A DNA stretch of 64,000 nucleotides, taken from NCBI RefSeq assembly GCF_006152145.1, contig NZ_VDFV01000011.1:1-64000 (forward strand), in the 5' to 3' direction. The notes beneath the pieces are model-generated. The model did not search any database and was not told the DNA's origin. It worked only from the letters and a program-made list of their open reading frames with translations. The stretch comes from Rubellimicrobium roseum. GTDB taxonomy: Bacteria > Pseudomonadota > Alphaproteobacteria > Rhodobacterales > Rhodobacteraceae. Below, one piece after another: positions 1 to 9,692 of this stretch (within the stretch, counting starts at the first letter, position 1; each line of letters starts with the position of its first letter). The position numbers were made by a program, and so were the translations under genes.

Positions 1-45
1 TCACGCGCGTCGCCTGACCTCGAGGGGAAAGGGGCGAACTCGGCC

Positions 46-879
46 TCAACTCGAGTTGCGCAACAACGCCGAGGTGAAGTTGAACATTCTTGGCTTGACC
101 GCGCGCAGCCGGCCGGCCGCAACATGCGACGCCGCGAAGTGGCATGGCAGGAATCCGATGAACCGCCCAGAGAGGATCAGCATCAGTTGCGCTTCCATGT
201 GCACCACGGAGGCGCTCGCTCGTGGATGACCCACAAGGTAGAGGTCATCGAAGTGGCGATAACTTCGCACTGAGAAGCGGGCTTCGTCCACCTGGCGCTT
301 GGTGATTTCTGAGTCCAGCAGCCCGAAGAGAGGGTGACCTTCTCCGCAATAGAGGTGATGTGGCTCTCCGACGAAGTCTTGCTAGACGACGCCCGGCGCC
401 TTTCGGGATAGCGGGCCGATGACCACGTCGCGCTCGCCGTCGGCGACCTGACGCTCCAGCTCGGAACGGATGTCGAGGGACAGATCAACGAACACATCCG
501 TGTCCGGTGTCAGGAACTGGTTGATAGCCGCTTGAATGCCCAGCCGGTCGTCCGTCATCGTTCCGTCCGAGGTGCCTGACAGGCGCCAGCCCGAAAGGCC
601 TCCTCGGACTGCGGCGATGCGCCGATTGAAGTCCTCGAGGTCGCGAAACAGCTTCAGCGCCCCGTCATAAGTCGCTTGGCCGAGCTCGGTGAGGCGGAAC
701 TGCTGCTTGCCGCGAAAGCAGAGCTGGCCGCCCAAGCGCTTTTCCAGCTCGGCCTAGTGCGTGCTCAGCGTCGACTGGGACAGGTTGAGCGCCACTTGCG
801 CCTCAGCGAAACCGCCCGCGTCCGCCAACGCCATGAACACCCGCAGCAGACGGATATCGATGTTGTCTAGGCGGCGCAT
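46..879 (-). pseudogene. LysR-family transcriptional regulator, inactivated
   Basis: The reading frame from the ATG at 879 encodes a LysR-type helix-turn-helix (RRLDNIDIRLLRVF ... NLSQSTLSTH) and then an effector-binding domain. Two in-frame TAG codons interrupt it, at 756-754 (just after STH, where a leucine is usual) and at 384-382 (after RKAPGVV). Beyond each stop the same frame continues with sensible LysR sequence (EPHHLYCGEGHPLF, then DDLYLVGHPRASASVVHMEAQ). The frame ends at 46 after about 277 codons, short of the usual 300, and the expected C-terminal tail is missing. The gene is divergent from the transporter operon starting at 993, the usual place for its regulator. TAG ends a neighbouring gene (4403-4405), so read-through is unlikely. 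It is probably a true pseudogene, although two sequencing errors are possible. Confidence 0.8.
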
Positions 880-992
880 ACTCCCTCCATCGTCTGGAAG
901 CATCGACGGTAACCGATGCGCACATTCAAACATAGTGATTTACTTCGATGTGGGATCCCCGAAGCTGACGCGAAACCGCCAGGGAGTCCGAT

Positions 993-1985
993 ATGCGCAA
1001 GCCGATCACATTCGTCGCCTCAGCCTTCGCCCTTGTTGCCGGAGCGGGCGCAACTTCGGCCGCCGACCAGATCCGCATCCTCGCGCCGACTTGGCTCGGG
1101 TTCGCGCCCGTCCACATCGCGCAGGATCTTGGCTGCTTCGAGCAGAACGATCTCGAAGTCAGTATCAGCTTCGAGGACGACCTGACCAATGTCATGGCAG
1201 CGATGGCCCGGGGTGACATCGAAGTGCAGATGAGGTCGGTGGGGGAGTATCAGGGCCGGCCTCGCGACCCGAGCACGCCTGGCATTATCATCGGCACCAT
1301 CGACGAATCGGCCGGCGGCGACGGTGTGATCACAGATGAGACCATTCAGTCGGTGTCGGACCTTCAGGGCAAGACGATCGCGGCGGAGCCGAACATCCCT
1401 TCGCGCCTGCTGCTCCAGATGGAGTTGAAGGAGGCAGGCCTTTCCCTGGACGACCTGACAGTGGTGGACATCGCCACGGCTGACACGGCGGCCGTGTTCG
1501 CCGACGGGTCGATTGCGGCTATCGCCACTTACGAGCCTTTCATGTCGCAAGCCATCGAAGCCTCGGGCCGTCCGGGCGCAAGGGTGCTGGTTTCGTCTAA
1601 GGACTATCCTGGCCTCATCATCGACGCGATCATCGCCCGAAATGACGATCTCGCCGCGAATCCCGACAAGTACCGCCGCTTCCTGACCTGCATATACCAA
1701 GCTGTCGACTTCATCGACGCCAACCCGGACCAATTCGCCGAGATGGCCGCGCCCCACTTTGGCCTGACCCCCGAGGAGGTCACCGAGGTCGTCACCTCAA
1801 GCATCACCTACAACAACCTGGACGAGGCCAAGACCTACATGGGTACGTCAGGGGAACGGGGAACGATCCACGACATCTTCGACACTGTCCTGGACCTCAA
1901 CCTGGAGAATGGCGCAGCCGACAGCAAGCTGGTGGCGGAAGACCAGATCGATAACTCGGTCATCAACCAGGTCGAGGTTCAGTGA
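993..1985 (+). CDS. NitT/TauT-type ABC transporter substrate-binding protein (NMT1/THI5-like)
   Basis: A 330-aa secreted binding protein with an N-terminal signal peptide of about 23 residues ending in a TSA|AD-type site. The mature part has the pattern of taurine/sulfonate/nitrate and HMP-precursor binding proteins: APTWLGFAPVHIAQDLGCFEQ near the N terminus, then SVSDLQGKTIAAEPNIPS and a conserved YEPFMSQAIEAS segment. An AGGGAG ribosome site precedes the ATG. It is the first gene of a transporter-plus-enzyme operon, and the permease and ATPase follow directly. The ligand cannot be read from sequence. The family binds small amines, sulfonates and heterocycles, and the downstream creatininase and ureohydrolase suggest a nitrogenous compound, which is inference. 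Confidence 0.9.
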   Translation: MRKPITFVASAFALVAGAGATSAADQIRILAPTWLGFAPVHIAQDLGCFEQNDLEVSISFEDDLTNVMAAMARGDIEVQMRSVGEYQGRPRDPSTPGIIIGTIDESAGGDGVITDETIQSVSDLQGKTIAAEPNIPSRLLLQMELKEAGLSLDDLTVVDIATADTAAVFADGSIAAIATYEPFMSQAIEASGRPGARVLVSSKDYPGLIIDAIIARNDDLAANPDKYRRFLTCIYQAVDFIDANPDQFAEMAAPHFGLTPEEVTEVVTSSITYNNLDEAKTYMGTSGERGTIHDIFDTVLDLNLENGAADSKLVAEDQIDNSVINQVEVQ

Positions 1986-2011
1986 GCTTGTCGGCGACGC
2001 GAGGAGCGACG

Positions 2012-2872
2012 ATGAGCGGTGCGATGGACGAGCCGCTACCCGAACGTGGCAAGCGGCCTGCCCAGGGTCGGTCCAAGACCCTGCGGACAGCATTGGGCGG
2101 CCTGTTTGCGTTTCGGGGCCGATCCTCTCCCACCGTGGAGGTGGGTGTGAGCGTCCTAGCGGCCGCGATCGTTCTCGGACTGTGGGAGGCCGCCTCCCGT
2201 GCGGGATGGATTGCGCCGCAGTTTCTGCCTTCGCCCAGCGCCGTCCTAGGGGCGCTCTGGACCATGACAACCGAACAGAGCCTTGGCTACCATATCGCGG
2301 TCTCCACAGGGCGTGTCTGGGCCGCGTTCCTGCTCGCGGCGGCAATGGCGATTCCGATCGGGATCCTGATGAGCAGCTACCGGATCGTCGGAGCGGCGCT
2401 CGAGCCGATGATCGACTTCATCCGGTACCTGCCGGTTCCCGCGCTGGTGCCGCTGTCCATCATCTGGTTTGGTGTCGGGGAGACGACCAAGATCTTTCTC
2501 CTGTGGCTCGGCACCTTTTTCCAGCTCGTGCTGCTCGTGGCCGATGACATGCGTCGCGTGCCGCACGAATACGTGGAGGTCGCTCGGACGGTGGGTGCCA
2601 ACTCGCGGCAGCTCATGTGGGACGTGGCGCTGCGCTCGATGGGTCCGACGCTGCTCGACAACCTGCGCATCACGCTCGGATGGTGCTGGACCTACCTCAT
2701 CATTGCCGAGATCGTCGCGGCCAGCAGCGGCATCGGCTACGTCATCTGGCAGGCTCGTCGCTTCGTGAAGACGCCCGAGGTGATGGCCGGCGTGGTGGTG
2801 ATCGGCCTCATCGGCCTCGTCACGGACCAGCTCCTGCGGCTGCTGCACCGCCGTTTCTTCCGTTATTTGTGA
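2012..2872 (+). CDS. NitT/TauT-type ABC transporter permease
   Basis: A 286-aa inner-membrane permease of the SsuC/TauC type with about six hydrophobic segments. It carries the EAA-loop motif near [31 protein letters not shown], which contacts the ATPase. A GTG at 1982 overlapping the upstream stop is also open, but the ATG at 2012 is preceded by GAGGAG at good spacing and was chosen. The partner ATPase starts 7 bases downstream. Confidence 0.9.
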   Translation: MSGAMDEPLPERGKRPAQGRSKTLRTALGGLFAFRGRSSPTVEVGVSVLAAAIVLGLWEAASRAGWIAPQFLPSPSAVLGALWTMTTEQSLGYHIAVSTGRVWAAFLLAAAMAIPIGILMSSYRIVGAALEPMIDFIRYLPVPALVPLSIIWFGVGETTKIFLLWLGTFFQLVLLVADDMRRVPHEYVEVARTVGANSRQLMWDVALRSMGPTLLDNLRITLGWCWTYLIIAEIVAASSGIGYVIWQARRFVKTPEVMAGVVVIGLIGLVTDQLLRLLHRRFFRYL

Positions 2873-2879
2873 GGGTGCC

Positions 2880-3653
2880 GTGACAGCAGATTACCTGCGC
2901 TTCTACGGGGTCGCGAAGACGTTCGGCACGGTCCCGGTGGTGCGCCGCACCGACCTGTCCATCGCGCGCGACGCGCTCGTGGTGTTCCTCGGACCTTCCG
3001 GCTGCGGGAAGACAACCCTGATGCGGATGGTCGGGGGCCTCGATAGCCCGACCGAAGGGTGGATCGAGCTCGATGGCGGAAGGGTCGACCGACCCGACCG
3101 GCGACGGGGCATGGTCTTCCAGTCCTATTCGTCGTTCCCCTGGCTCACGGTGGCCCAGAACATCGCTTTCGGCATGCGCTACCGCGACGACCTCACGGCA
3201 GCCGAAAAGCAGGAACGCGTCCGCCACTACTTGGACCTGGTCGGCCTGACGGACTTCGCGGACAGCTATCCGAGCCGGATCTCGGGCGGGATGCGGCAGC
3301 GCGTGGCCATCGCCCGGACGCTGGCGGCCGGGTCCGAGGTGCTGCTCATGGACGAGCCCTTCGGCGCGCTGGACGCTCTGACGCGCGAGCGGCTCCAGGT
3401 CCAGCTTCGCTCGATCCAGAAGCGCGAAGCCAAGACGGTCGTCTTCGTCACCCACGACGTGGAGGAGGCGGTGTTTCTGGCGGACCGGATCATCCTGTTC
3501 TCCGCGCGCCCCGCCACCATCGTGGCCGACATCGACGTGACGGCCGAGCTAGGGGCCGAGCGGCCGCTCGACATTCGTGAGACGCGCCCCTTCTTCGACC
3601 TGCGGAATCACGTGCTGCACCTCATACGCCACGAGACCAGCGAGGCGGCATGA
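2880..3653 (+). CDS. NitT/TauT-type ABC transporter ATP-binding protein
   Basis: A 257-aa ABC ATPase. The Walker A motif GPSGCGKTT is at about residues 38-46, followed by the Q-loop [13 protein letters not shown], the signature [12 protein letters not shown], Walker [12 protein letters not shown] and the switch histidine in VTHDVEEA. The FGALD and THDVEEA forms are typical of the SsuB/TauB/NrtD group. The start is GTG at 2880. It powers import with the preceding binding protein and permease. Its last four bases overlap the start of the next gene, a dehydrogenase, so transport and metabolism are co-translated. Confidence 0.93.
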   Translation: MTADYLRFYGVAKTFGTVPVVRRTDLSIARDALVVFLGPSGCGKTTLMRMVGGLDSPTEGWIELDGGRVDRPDRRRGMVFQSYSSFPWLTVAQNIAFGMRYRDDLTAAEKQERVRHYLDLVGLTDFADSYPSRISGGMRQRVAIARTLAAGSEVLLMDEPFGALDALTRERLQVQLRSIQKREAKTVVFVTHDVEEAVFLADRIILFSARPATIVADIDVTAELGAERPLDIRETRPFFDLRNHVLHLIRHETSEAA

Positions 3654-4405
3654 CAGCGGGACTCGAGGGAAGGGTCGCGGTCATCACCGGCGCGAGCCGC
3701 GGCATCGGCCTGGGCATCGCCCGTCAGTTCCAGGCGGCGGGCGCGCGGCTGCATCTTGTCGCCGATGACGCGGCCATCGTGGCGCGCGCGGAGGAGATGG
3801 GTTGCACCGGGGCCGTCGCGGATATCGCAGACGCGGCGCAGGTGCGCGATGCGCTGGCCGGGCTCGACCGGATCGACGTGCTCGTCAACAACGCGGGGCT
3901 GGAGTTGATGACCCCGGTCACGGATGCGAGCGAGGAGGTGCTGAACGCGGTCCAGCGCATCGTCTCGATCAATGTCGTAGGCACAGCGATGGTGACGCGG
4001 CGCGCGATTCCTTCGATGCGCGCGGGCGGAGCCATCGTGAACACGGCCTCGATCTGGGGGCGTGTCGCCGAGCCCGCCTTCGACGCGTACGTCGCCTCCA
4101 AGCACGCCATCATCGGCCTGACCAAGACCTGGGCGCGCGAGCTGGGCCCACTCGGCATCAGGGTGAATGCGATTTGCCCCGGCTGGGTCCGGACCGAGGC
4201 CTCCATGCGCTCGCTGCGCCGGATGGCGGGCCTAACGGGGCGGGCCGAGGACGACCTCCTGGCCGACATCGTCGCGGGACAGGCTCTGCCCGGGCTGATG
4301 GAGCCCGAGGATGTGGCTGGTGCCTACCTGTTCCTCGCTTCCGACTCGGCCCGGAACATCACGGGCCAGTCGCTCGGCGTCGATCGGGGAGAGGTGCCAT
4401 GGTAG
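3650..4405 (+). CDS. Short-chain dehydrogenase/reductase (first of a pair)
   Basis: A 251-aa classical SDR. The cofactor motif TGASRGIG is at residues 13-20, NNAG at 80-83, and the catalytic residues are Ser134, Tyr147 and Lys151 (YVASK). It should oxidise a hydroxyl or reduce a carbonyl with NAD(P)(H). The dinucleotide preference cannot be judged safely. The start overlaps the ATPase stop (ATGA), and the gene ends in TAG inside the start region of a second SDR. Two different SDRs in one operon suggest sequential redox steps or two isomeric substrates. Confidence 0.9.
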   Translation: MTAGLEGRVAVITGASRGIGLGIARQFQAAGARLHLVADDAAIVARAEEMGCTGAVADIADAAQVRDALAGLDRIDVLVNNAGLELMTPVTDASEEVLNAVQRIVSINVVGTAMVTRRAIPSMRAGGAIVNTASIWGRVAEPAFDAYVASKHAIIGLTKTWARELGPLGIRVNAICPGWVRTEASMRSLRRMAGLTGRAEDDLLADIVAGQALPGLMEPEDVAGAYLFLASDSARNITGQSLGVDRGEVPW

Positions 4406-5106
4406 CAATGCTGGCTGGGCGGACCGCCCTGGTGACCGGGGCGGCCAGTGGCATTGGTCGTGCGAGCGCTGAGGCGCTGCGCGCCGAGGGAGCACAGGTC
4501 GTAGGATTGGACGTGCGGGCAGCGGAGGGGCCTATTCCCGTGCTGGCCTGCGATCTGTCCCGCGAGGAGCAGGTCGTGGCTGCGGTCGCCGAGGCTGCGC
4601 GTCGGCTGGGCGGGCTGGACATCATCGTGAACAGTGCGGGGATCCTCGAGGAGAAGCCGCTCACCGTCGTCACGGCGGAGCACGTCGACCGGATGTTCGC
4701 CGTGAACGTCAGGGGCGCGATCCTCGTCGCGCGCGAGGCGCTGCCCCACCTGCGCGAGGGCGGACGGATCATCAACGTGGCCTCGGAACTGGCGTATCTC
4801 GGACGTGCCGAGGCCTCGGTCTACGTCGCCACCAAGGCGGCGCTCATCGGCTTGACCCGATCCTGGGCCCGCGAACTCGCGCCACGCATCTTGGTCAACG
4901 CTGTCGCTCCCGGACCCACGGACACTCCCCTTCTCGGGTTCGAGCAGCTGAACGAGGCGCAGCGTCGGGCCGAGACGGCCCATCCGCTCGGACGGATCGG
5001 ACGGCCCGAGGAGGTCGCCGCCGCCGTCGTCTTCCTTGCCGGGCAAGGCGCGACCTTCTTCACCGGCCAGTGCCTGGGCGCCAACGGCGGCGCCGCGATG
5101 ATCTGA
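4399..5106 (+). CDS. Short-chain dehydrogenase/reductase (second of a pair)
   Basis: A 235-aa classical SDR with TGAASGIG at 13-20, an NSAG motif at 78-81 in place of NNAG, and catalytic Ser129, Tyr142 and Lys146 (YVATK). The start was taken as the ATG at 4399, which overlaps the preceding SDR by 7 bases and has GGGGAGAGG just upstream. A second ATG three codons later is possible. The two SDRs are clearly divergent, so this is not a recent duplication. The substrate is unknown. Its place before creatininase and ureohydrolase genes ties it to the same pathway. Confidence 0.9.
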   Translation: MVAMLAGRTALVTGAASGIGRASAEALRAEGAQVVGLDVRAAEGPIPVLACDLSREEQVVAAVAEAARRLGGLDIIVNSAGILEEKPLTVVTAEHVDRMFAVNVRGAILVAREALPHLREGGRIINVASELAYLGRAEASVYVATKAALIGLTRSWARELAPRILVNAVAPGPTDTPLLGFEQLNEAQRRAETAHPLGRIGRPEEVAAAVVFLAGQGATFFTGQCLGANGGAAMI

Positions 5107-5114
5107 GGAGAGAC

Positions 5115-5897
5115 ATGGACAGTGTTTTCTGGGCCGAGTTGCCCTGGCCCGACGTGGAACAGCGCGTGGCCGCCGGTGCCCCCGTCTTCCTGCCAGTTGG
5201 CGCGACGGAACAGCACGGACGGCACATGGCACTGAACGTGGACGCAGTGATACCCACCGCGATCTGCGAGCGGGTGGCCCGATCCGTAGGGGGATTGGTT
5301 GCGCCCACGCTGGCCTATGGCACCCGGTCCCAGCCACGCACGGGGGGCGGCCCCGGTTTTCCGGGCACACTCAACCTGACGGCCGGCACCTTCGCGATGA
5401 TCCTGCGCGACGTCATCTGCGACCTTCATCGCCAGAACGTCCGGCGCATCGTTATCGTGAACGGCCATTACGAGAATATCGGCCCTTCCATCGAAGGGAT
5501 CGAGCTCGCGCTCGACGCAATCGGCCGCCACAGGTCCGAGGACCTGATAATCCTGCGCTTCGACCACTGGGAGCTGGTCCGGCCAGAGACCCTCGACCGC
5601 ATCTTCCCGGACGGCTACCCGGGAATCGAGCTGGAGCATGCGAGCGTCCTGGAGACATCGCTGATGATGGCATTGCGGCCCGAGCTTGTGGACCTGTCCC
5701 GGGCGAGACACGACGGGCCGGCGCAGTTCAGGCCTTACGACCGATACCCGCGCCCACCTGTCGAGGTGCCGCCCTCCGGTGTCCTCTCGTTGACCGAGGG
5801 GTCATCGGCCGAGAAGGGCGGCTGGCTGCTGGCTGACGTGACGGTCCGGATGACCGAATACGTGAACGAAGAATTCGAGCGGGGCGACAAGAGATGA
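5115..5897 (+). CDS. Creatininase-family metal-dependent amidohydrolase
   Basis: A 260-aa member of the creatininase fold, which hydrolyses cyclic or linear amides with a two-metal centre. All five classic ligands are visible: Glu32 and His34 in ATEQHGRH, Asp43 in NVDAVIP, and His118 and Glu120 in NGHYEN. Their spacing equals that of true creatininase (E34, H36, D45, H120, E122) shifted by two. GAGGAGAG precedes the ATG at 5115. The family also includes formylamine hydrolases and the mycofactocin protease MftE. No mycofactocin genes are nearby, so MftE is unlikely. It overlaps the ureohydrolase start by four bases, which suggests consecutive reactions. Confidence 0.88.
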   Translation: MDSVFWAELPWPDVEQRVAAGAPVFLPVGATEQHGRHMALNVDAVIPTAICERVARSVGGLVAPTLAYGTRSQPRTGGGPGFPGTLNLTAGTFAMILRDVICDLHRQNVRRIVIVNGHYENIGPSIEGIELALDAIGRHRSEDLIILRFDHWELVRPETLDRIFPDGYPGIELEHASVLETSLMMALRPELVDLSRARHDGPAQFRPYDRYPRPPVEVPPSGVLSLTEGSSAEKGGWLLADVTVRMTEYVNEEFERGDKR

Positions 5898-6868
5898 ACG
5901 CTGCCTTCTATCAACCGGTCGACGCGGCCGTGGTGCCGCGCTTTGCGGGCCTGTCCACCTTCATGCGCCTGCCGGCCGTGGCCTCTCCGGTCGGGCTCGA
6001 CATCGCGTTGGCGGGGATTCCCTGGGACGGTGGCACCACGAACCGCGCCGGCGCCCGCCACGGCCCGCGAGAGATGCGCAACCAGTCGAGCCTGATGCGG
6101 CGGGTCCATCATGTCTCCAAGGTGGCCCCATTCAGCTTGGCCAACATCGCCGACATGGGCGATGTCTCGGTGAATCCAATCGACCTCCAGGATGGCCTGG
6201 CCCGGATCGAGGCGGGGATGGCCGAGATCGTGGCGGCAGGTGTCCTTCCCCTCTGCGCCGGGGGCGATCACCTGACCACCCTGCCGGTGCTGCGGGCCGT
6301 CGCGAGGGCCCGGCCCGTGGGGCTGATCCACTTCGACGCCCACTCCGATACCAACGACACCTACTTCGGCCAGAACCCCTATACTCATGGCACGCCGTTC
6401 CGCCGCGCGATCGAGGAGGGCCTGCTCGACCCCAGGCGCGTCATTCAGATCGGCATCCGTGGCTCCATCTACGACCCCGATGAGCATGGCTGGGCGCGCG
6501 AGCAGGGCATTCGCATCATCTACATGGAGGAGTTCGTCCGCCGAGGGTCCGCCGACGTCATGGCCGAGGCTCGAGACGTCGCCGGCGGTCAGCCCACCTA
6601 CGTCACGTTCGATATCGACAGCCTGGACCCTTCCGTGGCCCCAGGCACCGGCACCCCGGAGATCGGCGGCTTCACCACGCGCGAGGCGCAGGAGATGCTT
6701 CGGCTCCTTGATGGCGTGGACATCGTCGGTGCGGACGTCGTGGAGGTCTCGCCCCCCTTCGACGTGGGCGGGATGACGGCGCTCGCTGGAGCCACGATGA
6801 TGTTCGAGCTGCTGTGCGTCATGGCGGCGAACGTGGGACGCCGGAGAGCGACGGAAGGTGGCGCATGA
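5894..6868 (+). CDS. Ureohydrolase (agmatinase/arginase-fold, guanidino-compound hydrolase)
   Basis: A 324-aa ureohydrolase. The binuclear metal ligands are all present: His126 (GGDH), Asp148, His150 and Asp152 (HFDAHSDTND), and Asp240 and Asp242 (FDIDSLDPSVAPGTGTPE). Such enzymes split a guanidino group into urea plus an amine. The subfamily, among agmatinase, guanidinobutyrase, guanidinopropionase, guanidinoacetate and guanidine hydrolases, cannot be fixed from motifs. The N-terminal extension (about 35 residues before IALAGIPWDGG) resembles the guanidino-acid hydrolases. It is the last gene of the operon; 181 bases separate it from the next gene. Confidence 0.9.
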   Translation: MNAAFYQPVDAAVVPRFAGLSTFMRLPAVASPVGLDIALAGIPWDGGTTNRAGARHGPREMRNQSSLMRRVHHVSKVAPFSLANIADMGDVSVNPIDLQDGLARIEAGMAEIVAAGVLPLCAGGDHLTTLPVLRAVARARPVGLIHFDAHSDTNDTYFGQNPYTHGTPFRRAIEEGLLDPRRVIQIGIRGSIYDPDEHGWAREQGIRIIYMEEFVRRGSADVMAEARDVAGGQPTYVTFDIDSLDPSVAPGTGTPEIGGFTTREAQEMLRLLDGVDIVGADVVEVSPPFDVGGMTALAGATMMFELLCVMAANVGRRRATEGGA

Positions 6869-6980
6869 TCGGGCTCTCGCCAGTCGCGATTGGGCTGTTC
6901 AACCTGCCGGATCGTGCCGCTTTTGCGAGCGGGTTCCGGTCCGGCTGGTGGTTAACCCAACGGTATAACGCTGCCCCAGC

Positions 6981-7009
6981 TTGACACGATTGCGCGGCAT
7001 TTCTGAAGC
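6981..7009 (+). promoter_or_regulatory. Possible promoter upstream of the peptidase/peptide-transport operon
   Basis: A consensus -35 TTGACA (6981-6986) lies in the A/T-richer spacer between the ureohydrolase and the iminopeptidase. Seventeen bases downstream only a poor -10 (TGAAGC) is found, with an A-rich tract after it. It is offered only because it is the best match in the spacer. Confidence 0.3.
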
Positions 7010-7049
7010 TTAAGAAAACAAGAAGCACAACAGGGATCAAAGACAGACC

Positions 7050-7985
7050 ATGCCAATACGAGAGGGCTACGCACCTTTTGGCGACCACCGGACGTGGTAC
7101 CGCGTGACCGGCGATCTCGCCTCGGGCAAGCCGCCGCTGGTCGTCCTGCATGGCGGGCCGGGTTGCACCCACGACTACGTCCTGAGCTTCGCGGACCTCG
7201 CGGACACGGGCCGCGCCGTCATCCACTACGACCAGATCGGCAATGGCCGATCCACCCACATGCGGGGTGCTGGGCCCGAGGTCTGGACGGTGGACCTGTT
7301 CCTGGCCGAGCTCGACAACCTGCTGGCGCACCTCGGCATCCAGGACCGCTACGCCGTGCTGGGCCAGTCCTGGGGCGGAATGCTTGGCGCCGAGCACGCG
7401 GTGCTGCGGCCCGAGGGGCTCCAGTCCCTGGTGATCGCCGACTCCCCCGCCAGCATGATCACCTGGGTGGCCGAGGCCAACCGCCTGCGCGAGCAGCTGC
7501 CGCCAGAGGTGCAGGCCACGCTGCTGCAGCACGAGCGGGCGGGCACCACCGACGATCCGGAGTACACGAAGGCTGTCGAGGTCTTCAACGGGCGCCATGT
7601 CTGCCGGGTTGTGCCCAACCCGCCCGAGGTGCAGCGCACCTTCGACGCCATCGCCGAGGATCCGACCGTCTACCACACGATGAACGGCCCCTCGGAGTTC
7701 CACGTCATCGGCACCCTCAAGACCTGGACCATCGAGGACCGCCTCGACCGGATCAACGTGCCGACGCTCCTGATCTCGGGCCGCCATGACGAGGCGACCG
7801 AGGCCTGCGTGCAGCCTTACGCGGACCGCATCCCCGACGTGCGGTGGACGATCTTCGAGGAGTCGAGCCACCTCCCGCACGTGGAGGAAAAGGACGCCTG
7901 CCTGGCCACCGTCGCCGCTTTCCTGGACGAGGCGGACGGCGTCGGCCCAACGACCACCAAAGCAACAGAGGGGATCCACCAATGA
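7050..7985 (+). CDS. Proline iminopeptidase-like alpha/beta hydrolase (S33 family)
   Basis: A 311-aa alpha/beta hydrolase. The oxyanion motif [10 protein letters not shown] begins at residue 34, the nucleophile elbow GQSWGG places the catalytic serine at 107, an Asp follows in [14 protein letters not shown], and the His lies in [10 protein letters not shown] near the C terminus. This pattern fits the proline iminopeptidase / tricorn-interacting-factor F1 group, which removes N-terminal residues (often proline) from short peptides. There is no signal peptide, so it is cytoplasmic. Its stop overlaps the start of a peptide-binding protein gene (ATGA). Together they look like an import-then-hydrolyse unit for peptides or peptide-like amides. 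Amidase or esterase activity is an alternative. Confidence 0.87.
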   Translation: MPIREGYAPFGDHRTWYRVTGDLASGKPPLVVLHGGPGCTHDYVLSFADLADTGRAVIHYDQIGNGRSTHMRGAGPEVWTVDLFLAELDNLLAHLGIQDRYAVLGQSWGGMLGAEHAVLRPEGLQSLVIADSPASMITWVAEANRLREQLPPEVQATLLQHERAGTTDDPEYTKAVEVFNGRHVCRVVPNPPEVQRTFDAIAEDPTVYHTMNGPSEFHVIGTLKTWTIEDRLDRINVPTLLISGRHDEATEACVQPYADRIPDVRWTIFEESSHLPHVEEKDACLATVAAFLDEADGVGPTTTKATEGIHQ

Positions 7986-9658
7986 CCACGCGCATCGGAC
8001 GCGCCGCGCTCATCGGCGCCGCGCTGCTCTCCACCACATCGATCGCGGCCTCCGCGCAGACGCGCGAGGAGCTGATGGAGCAGCACCGGGGCGGCACGCT
8101 CCGCCTCGTGGCCAGCGCGGCGGGCGGCACCATCGATCCCCAGATCAACTACACCGCGCAGTACTGGCAGGTGATGCAGCTGGTCTATGACGGGCTCCTG
8201 ACCTTCAAGAAGGCGGCGGGCGAGGAAGGGGGCGTCGTGGTGCCCGACCTCGCGACCGAGATCCCCGAGCCCACCAACGACGGCAAGACCTACGTCTTCC
8301 AGCTCCGCGACGGCATCAAGTTCTCGGACGGGACCGACGTGGGCGTGGACGACGTGGTCGCCTCCTTCCAGCGCATCTTCAAGATCTCGGGCCCGACCTC
8401 GGGGACGTTCTACAACGGGATCGTGGGCGCGGACGCCTGCCTCGCCTCCCCCGCCGACTGCACGCTCGAGGGCGGCGTCGTGGGCGACGAGGCGGCGCGG
8501 ACCGTGACGATCAACCTCGTGGCGCCCGACCCGGAGTTCCTCCTCAAGATCTCGGTCCCCCACGCTGTGATCCTGCCGGCCGAGACGCCGGCCACCGACG
8601 CGGGCGTGAACCCGATCCCCGGCACCGGCCCCTACTATTTCGAGAGCTACAATCCGAACGAAAGCCTCGTGATGGCGCGGAATCCGAACTTCCAGGAATG
8701 GAGCCAGGACGCCCAGCCCGACGGCTACGTCGACCGGATCGAGTACGGCTTTGGCCTGACCGACGAGGCGCAGGTGACGGCGGTGCAGAACGGCCAGGCG
8801 GACTGGATGTTCGACCAGCCCCCCGCCGACCGCCTGAACGAGATCGGGACCCAGTACGCCGAGCAGGTGCACGTGAACCCGCTCACGGCCTTCTGGTATG
8901 CGCCGATGAACACGAATCTCCCCCCCTTCGACGACGTGCGGGTGCGGCAGGCGGTGAACTACGCCATCGACCGCGCCGCGCTCGTGCAGGTCTTCGGCGG
9001 GCCGGTGCTCGCGCAGCCCGTCTGCCAGATCCTGCCGCCCGGCTTCCCGGGGCACGAGGACAGCTGCATCTACACGCAGAGCCCCGGCACGACCTGGACC
9101 GCGCCCGACATGGACAAGGCCCGCGCCCTCGTGGAGGAGTCCGGGACCGCCGGTCAGGACGTGACCATCGTGGTCGAGGACACCACCGTCTCGCGCGGGG
9201 TGGGGACCTACCTCCAATCGGTGCTGACGGACCTGGGCTACAACGCCAGCGTCAACGCCATCTCCTCGAACATCCAGTTCACCTACATTCAGAACACCAA
9301 CAACAACGTCCAGATCAGCGTCAGCCAATGGTACCAGGACTACCCGGCGGCCTCGAACTTCCTGAACGTGCTCCTGTCCTGCGCCTCGTTCCACCCGGGG
9401 TCGGACGCCTCGATCAACATCGCGGGCTACTGCAATGAGGAACTCGACGCCCGGATGCAGGCCGCGATGGAGCTGGCCGTGACGGACCCGGAGGCCGCCA
9501 ACGCGGAATGGGCCAAGATCGACCAGGCCTTCATGGAGGAGGCCCCGATGGCGCCGCTGTTCACGCCCAAGGCCATCGACTTCCTGTCCACGCGGGTCGG
9601 CAACTACGTGTTCTCGAACCAGTACAAGTGGGTGATGTCCGAGGCCTGGGTCCAGTGA
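7982..9658 (+). CDS. Peptide/opine ABC transporter substrate-binding protein (SBP family 5)
   Basis: A 558-aa periplasmic binding protein with a Sec signal peptide of about 26 residues (ending AASAQ). It has the DppA/OppA pattern: [18 protein letters not shown], then [44 protein letters not shown] and [16 protein letters not shown]. The ATG at 7982 overlaps the peptidase stop and is the natural start. Di- or oligopeptides are the most common family ligands, but nickel, opines and glycosides also occur. Two permeases and two ATPases follow. Confidence 0.92.
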   Translation: MTTRIGRAALIGAALLSTTSIAASAQTREELMEQHRGGTLRLVASAAGGTIDPQINYTAQYWQVMQLVYDGLLTFKKAAGEEGGVVVPDLATEIPEPTNDGKTYVFQLRDGIKFSDGTDVGVDDVVASFQRIFKISGPTSGTFYNGIVGADACLASPADCTLEGGVVGDEAARTVTINLVAPDPEFLLKISVPHAVILPAETPATDAGVNPIPGTGPYYFESYNPNESLVMARNPNFQEWSQDAQPDGYVDRIEYGFGLTDEAQVTAVQNGQADWMFDQPPADRLNEIGTQYAEQVHVNPLTAFWYAPMNTNLPPFDDVRVRQAVNYAIDRAALVQVFGGPVLAQPVCQILPPGFPGHEDSCIYTQSPGTTWTAPDMDKARALVEESGTAGQDVTIVVEDTTVSRGVGTYLQSVLTDLGYNASVNAISSNIQFTYIQNTNNNVQISVSQWYQDYPAASNFLNVLLSCASFHPGSDASINIAGYCNEELDARMQAAMELAVTDPEAANAEWAKIDQAFMEEAPMAPLFTPKAIDFLSTRVGNYVFSNQYKWVMSEAWVQ

Positions 9659-9692
9659 CCGAGGACCTGCACGAGGTCGGTCGGCCGAGACG

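Noticed and set aside
46-879. Programmed amber read-through or stop-codon reassignment in the LysR gene
   Set aside because: TAG ends another gene in the window (4403-4405), no suppressor tRNA was seen, and the C terminus is also missing. Decay is simpler.
5115-5897. Creatininase-family gene as mycofactocin protease MftE
   Set aside because: No mftA, mftB or radical-SAM mftC gene is nearby, and the metal ligand spacing fits ordinary creatininases.
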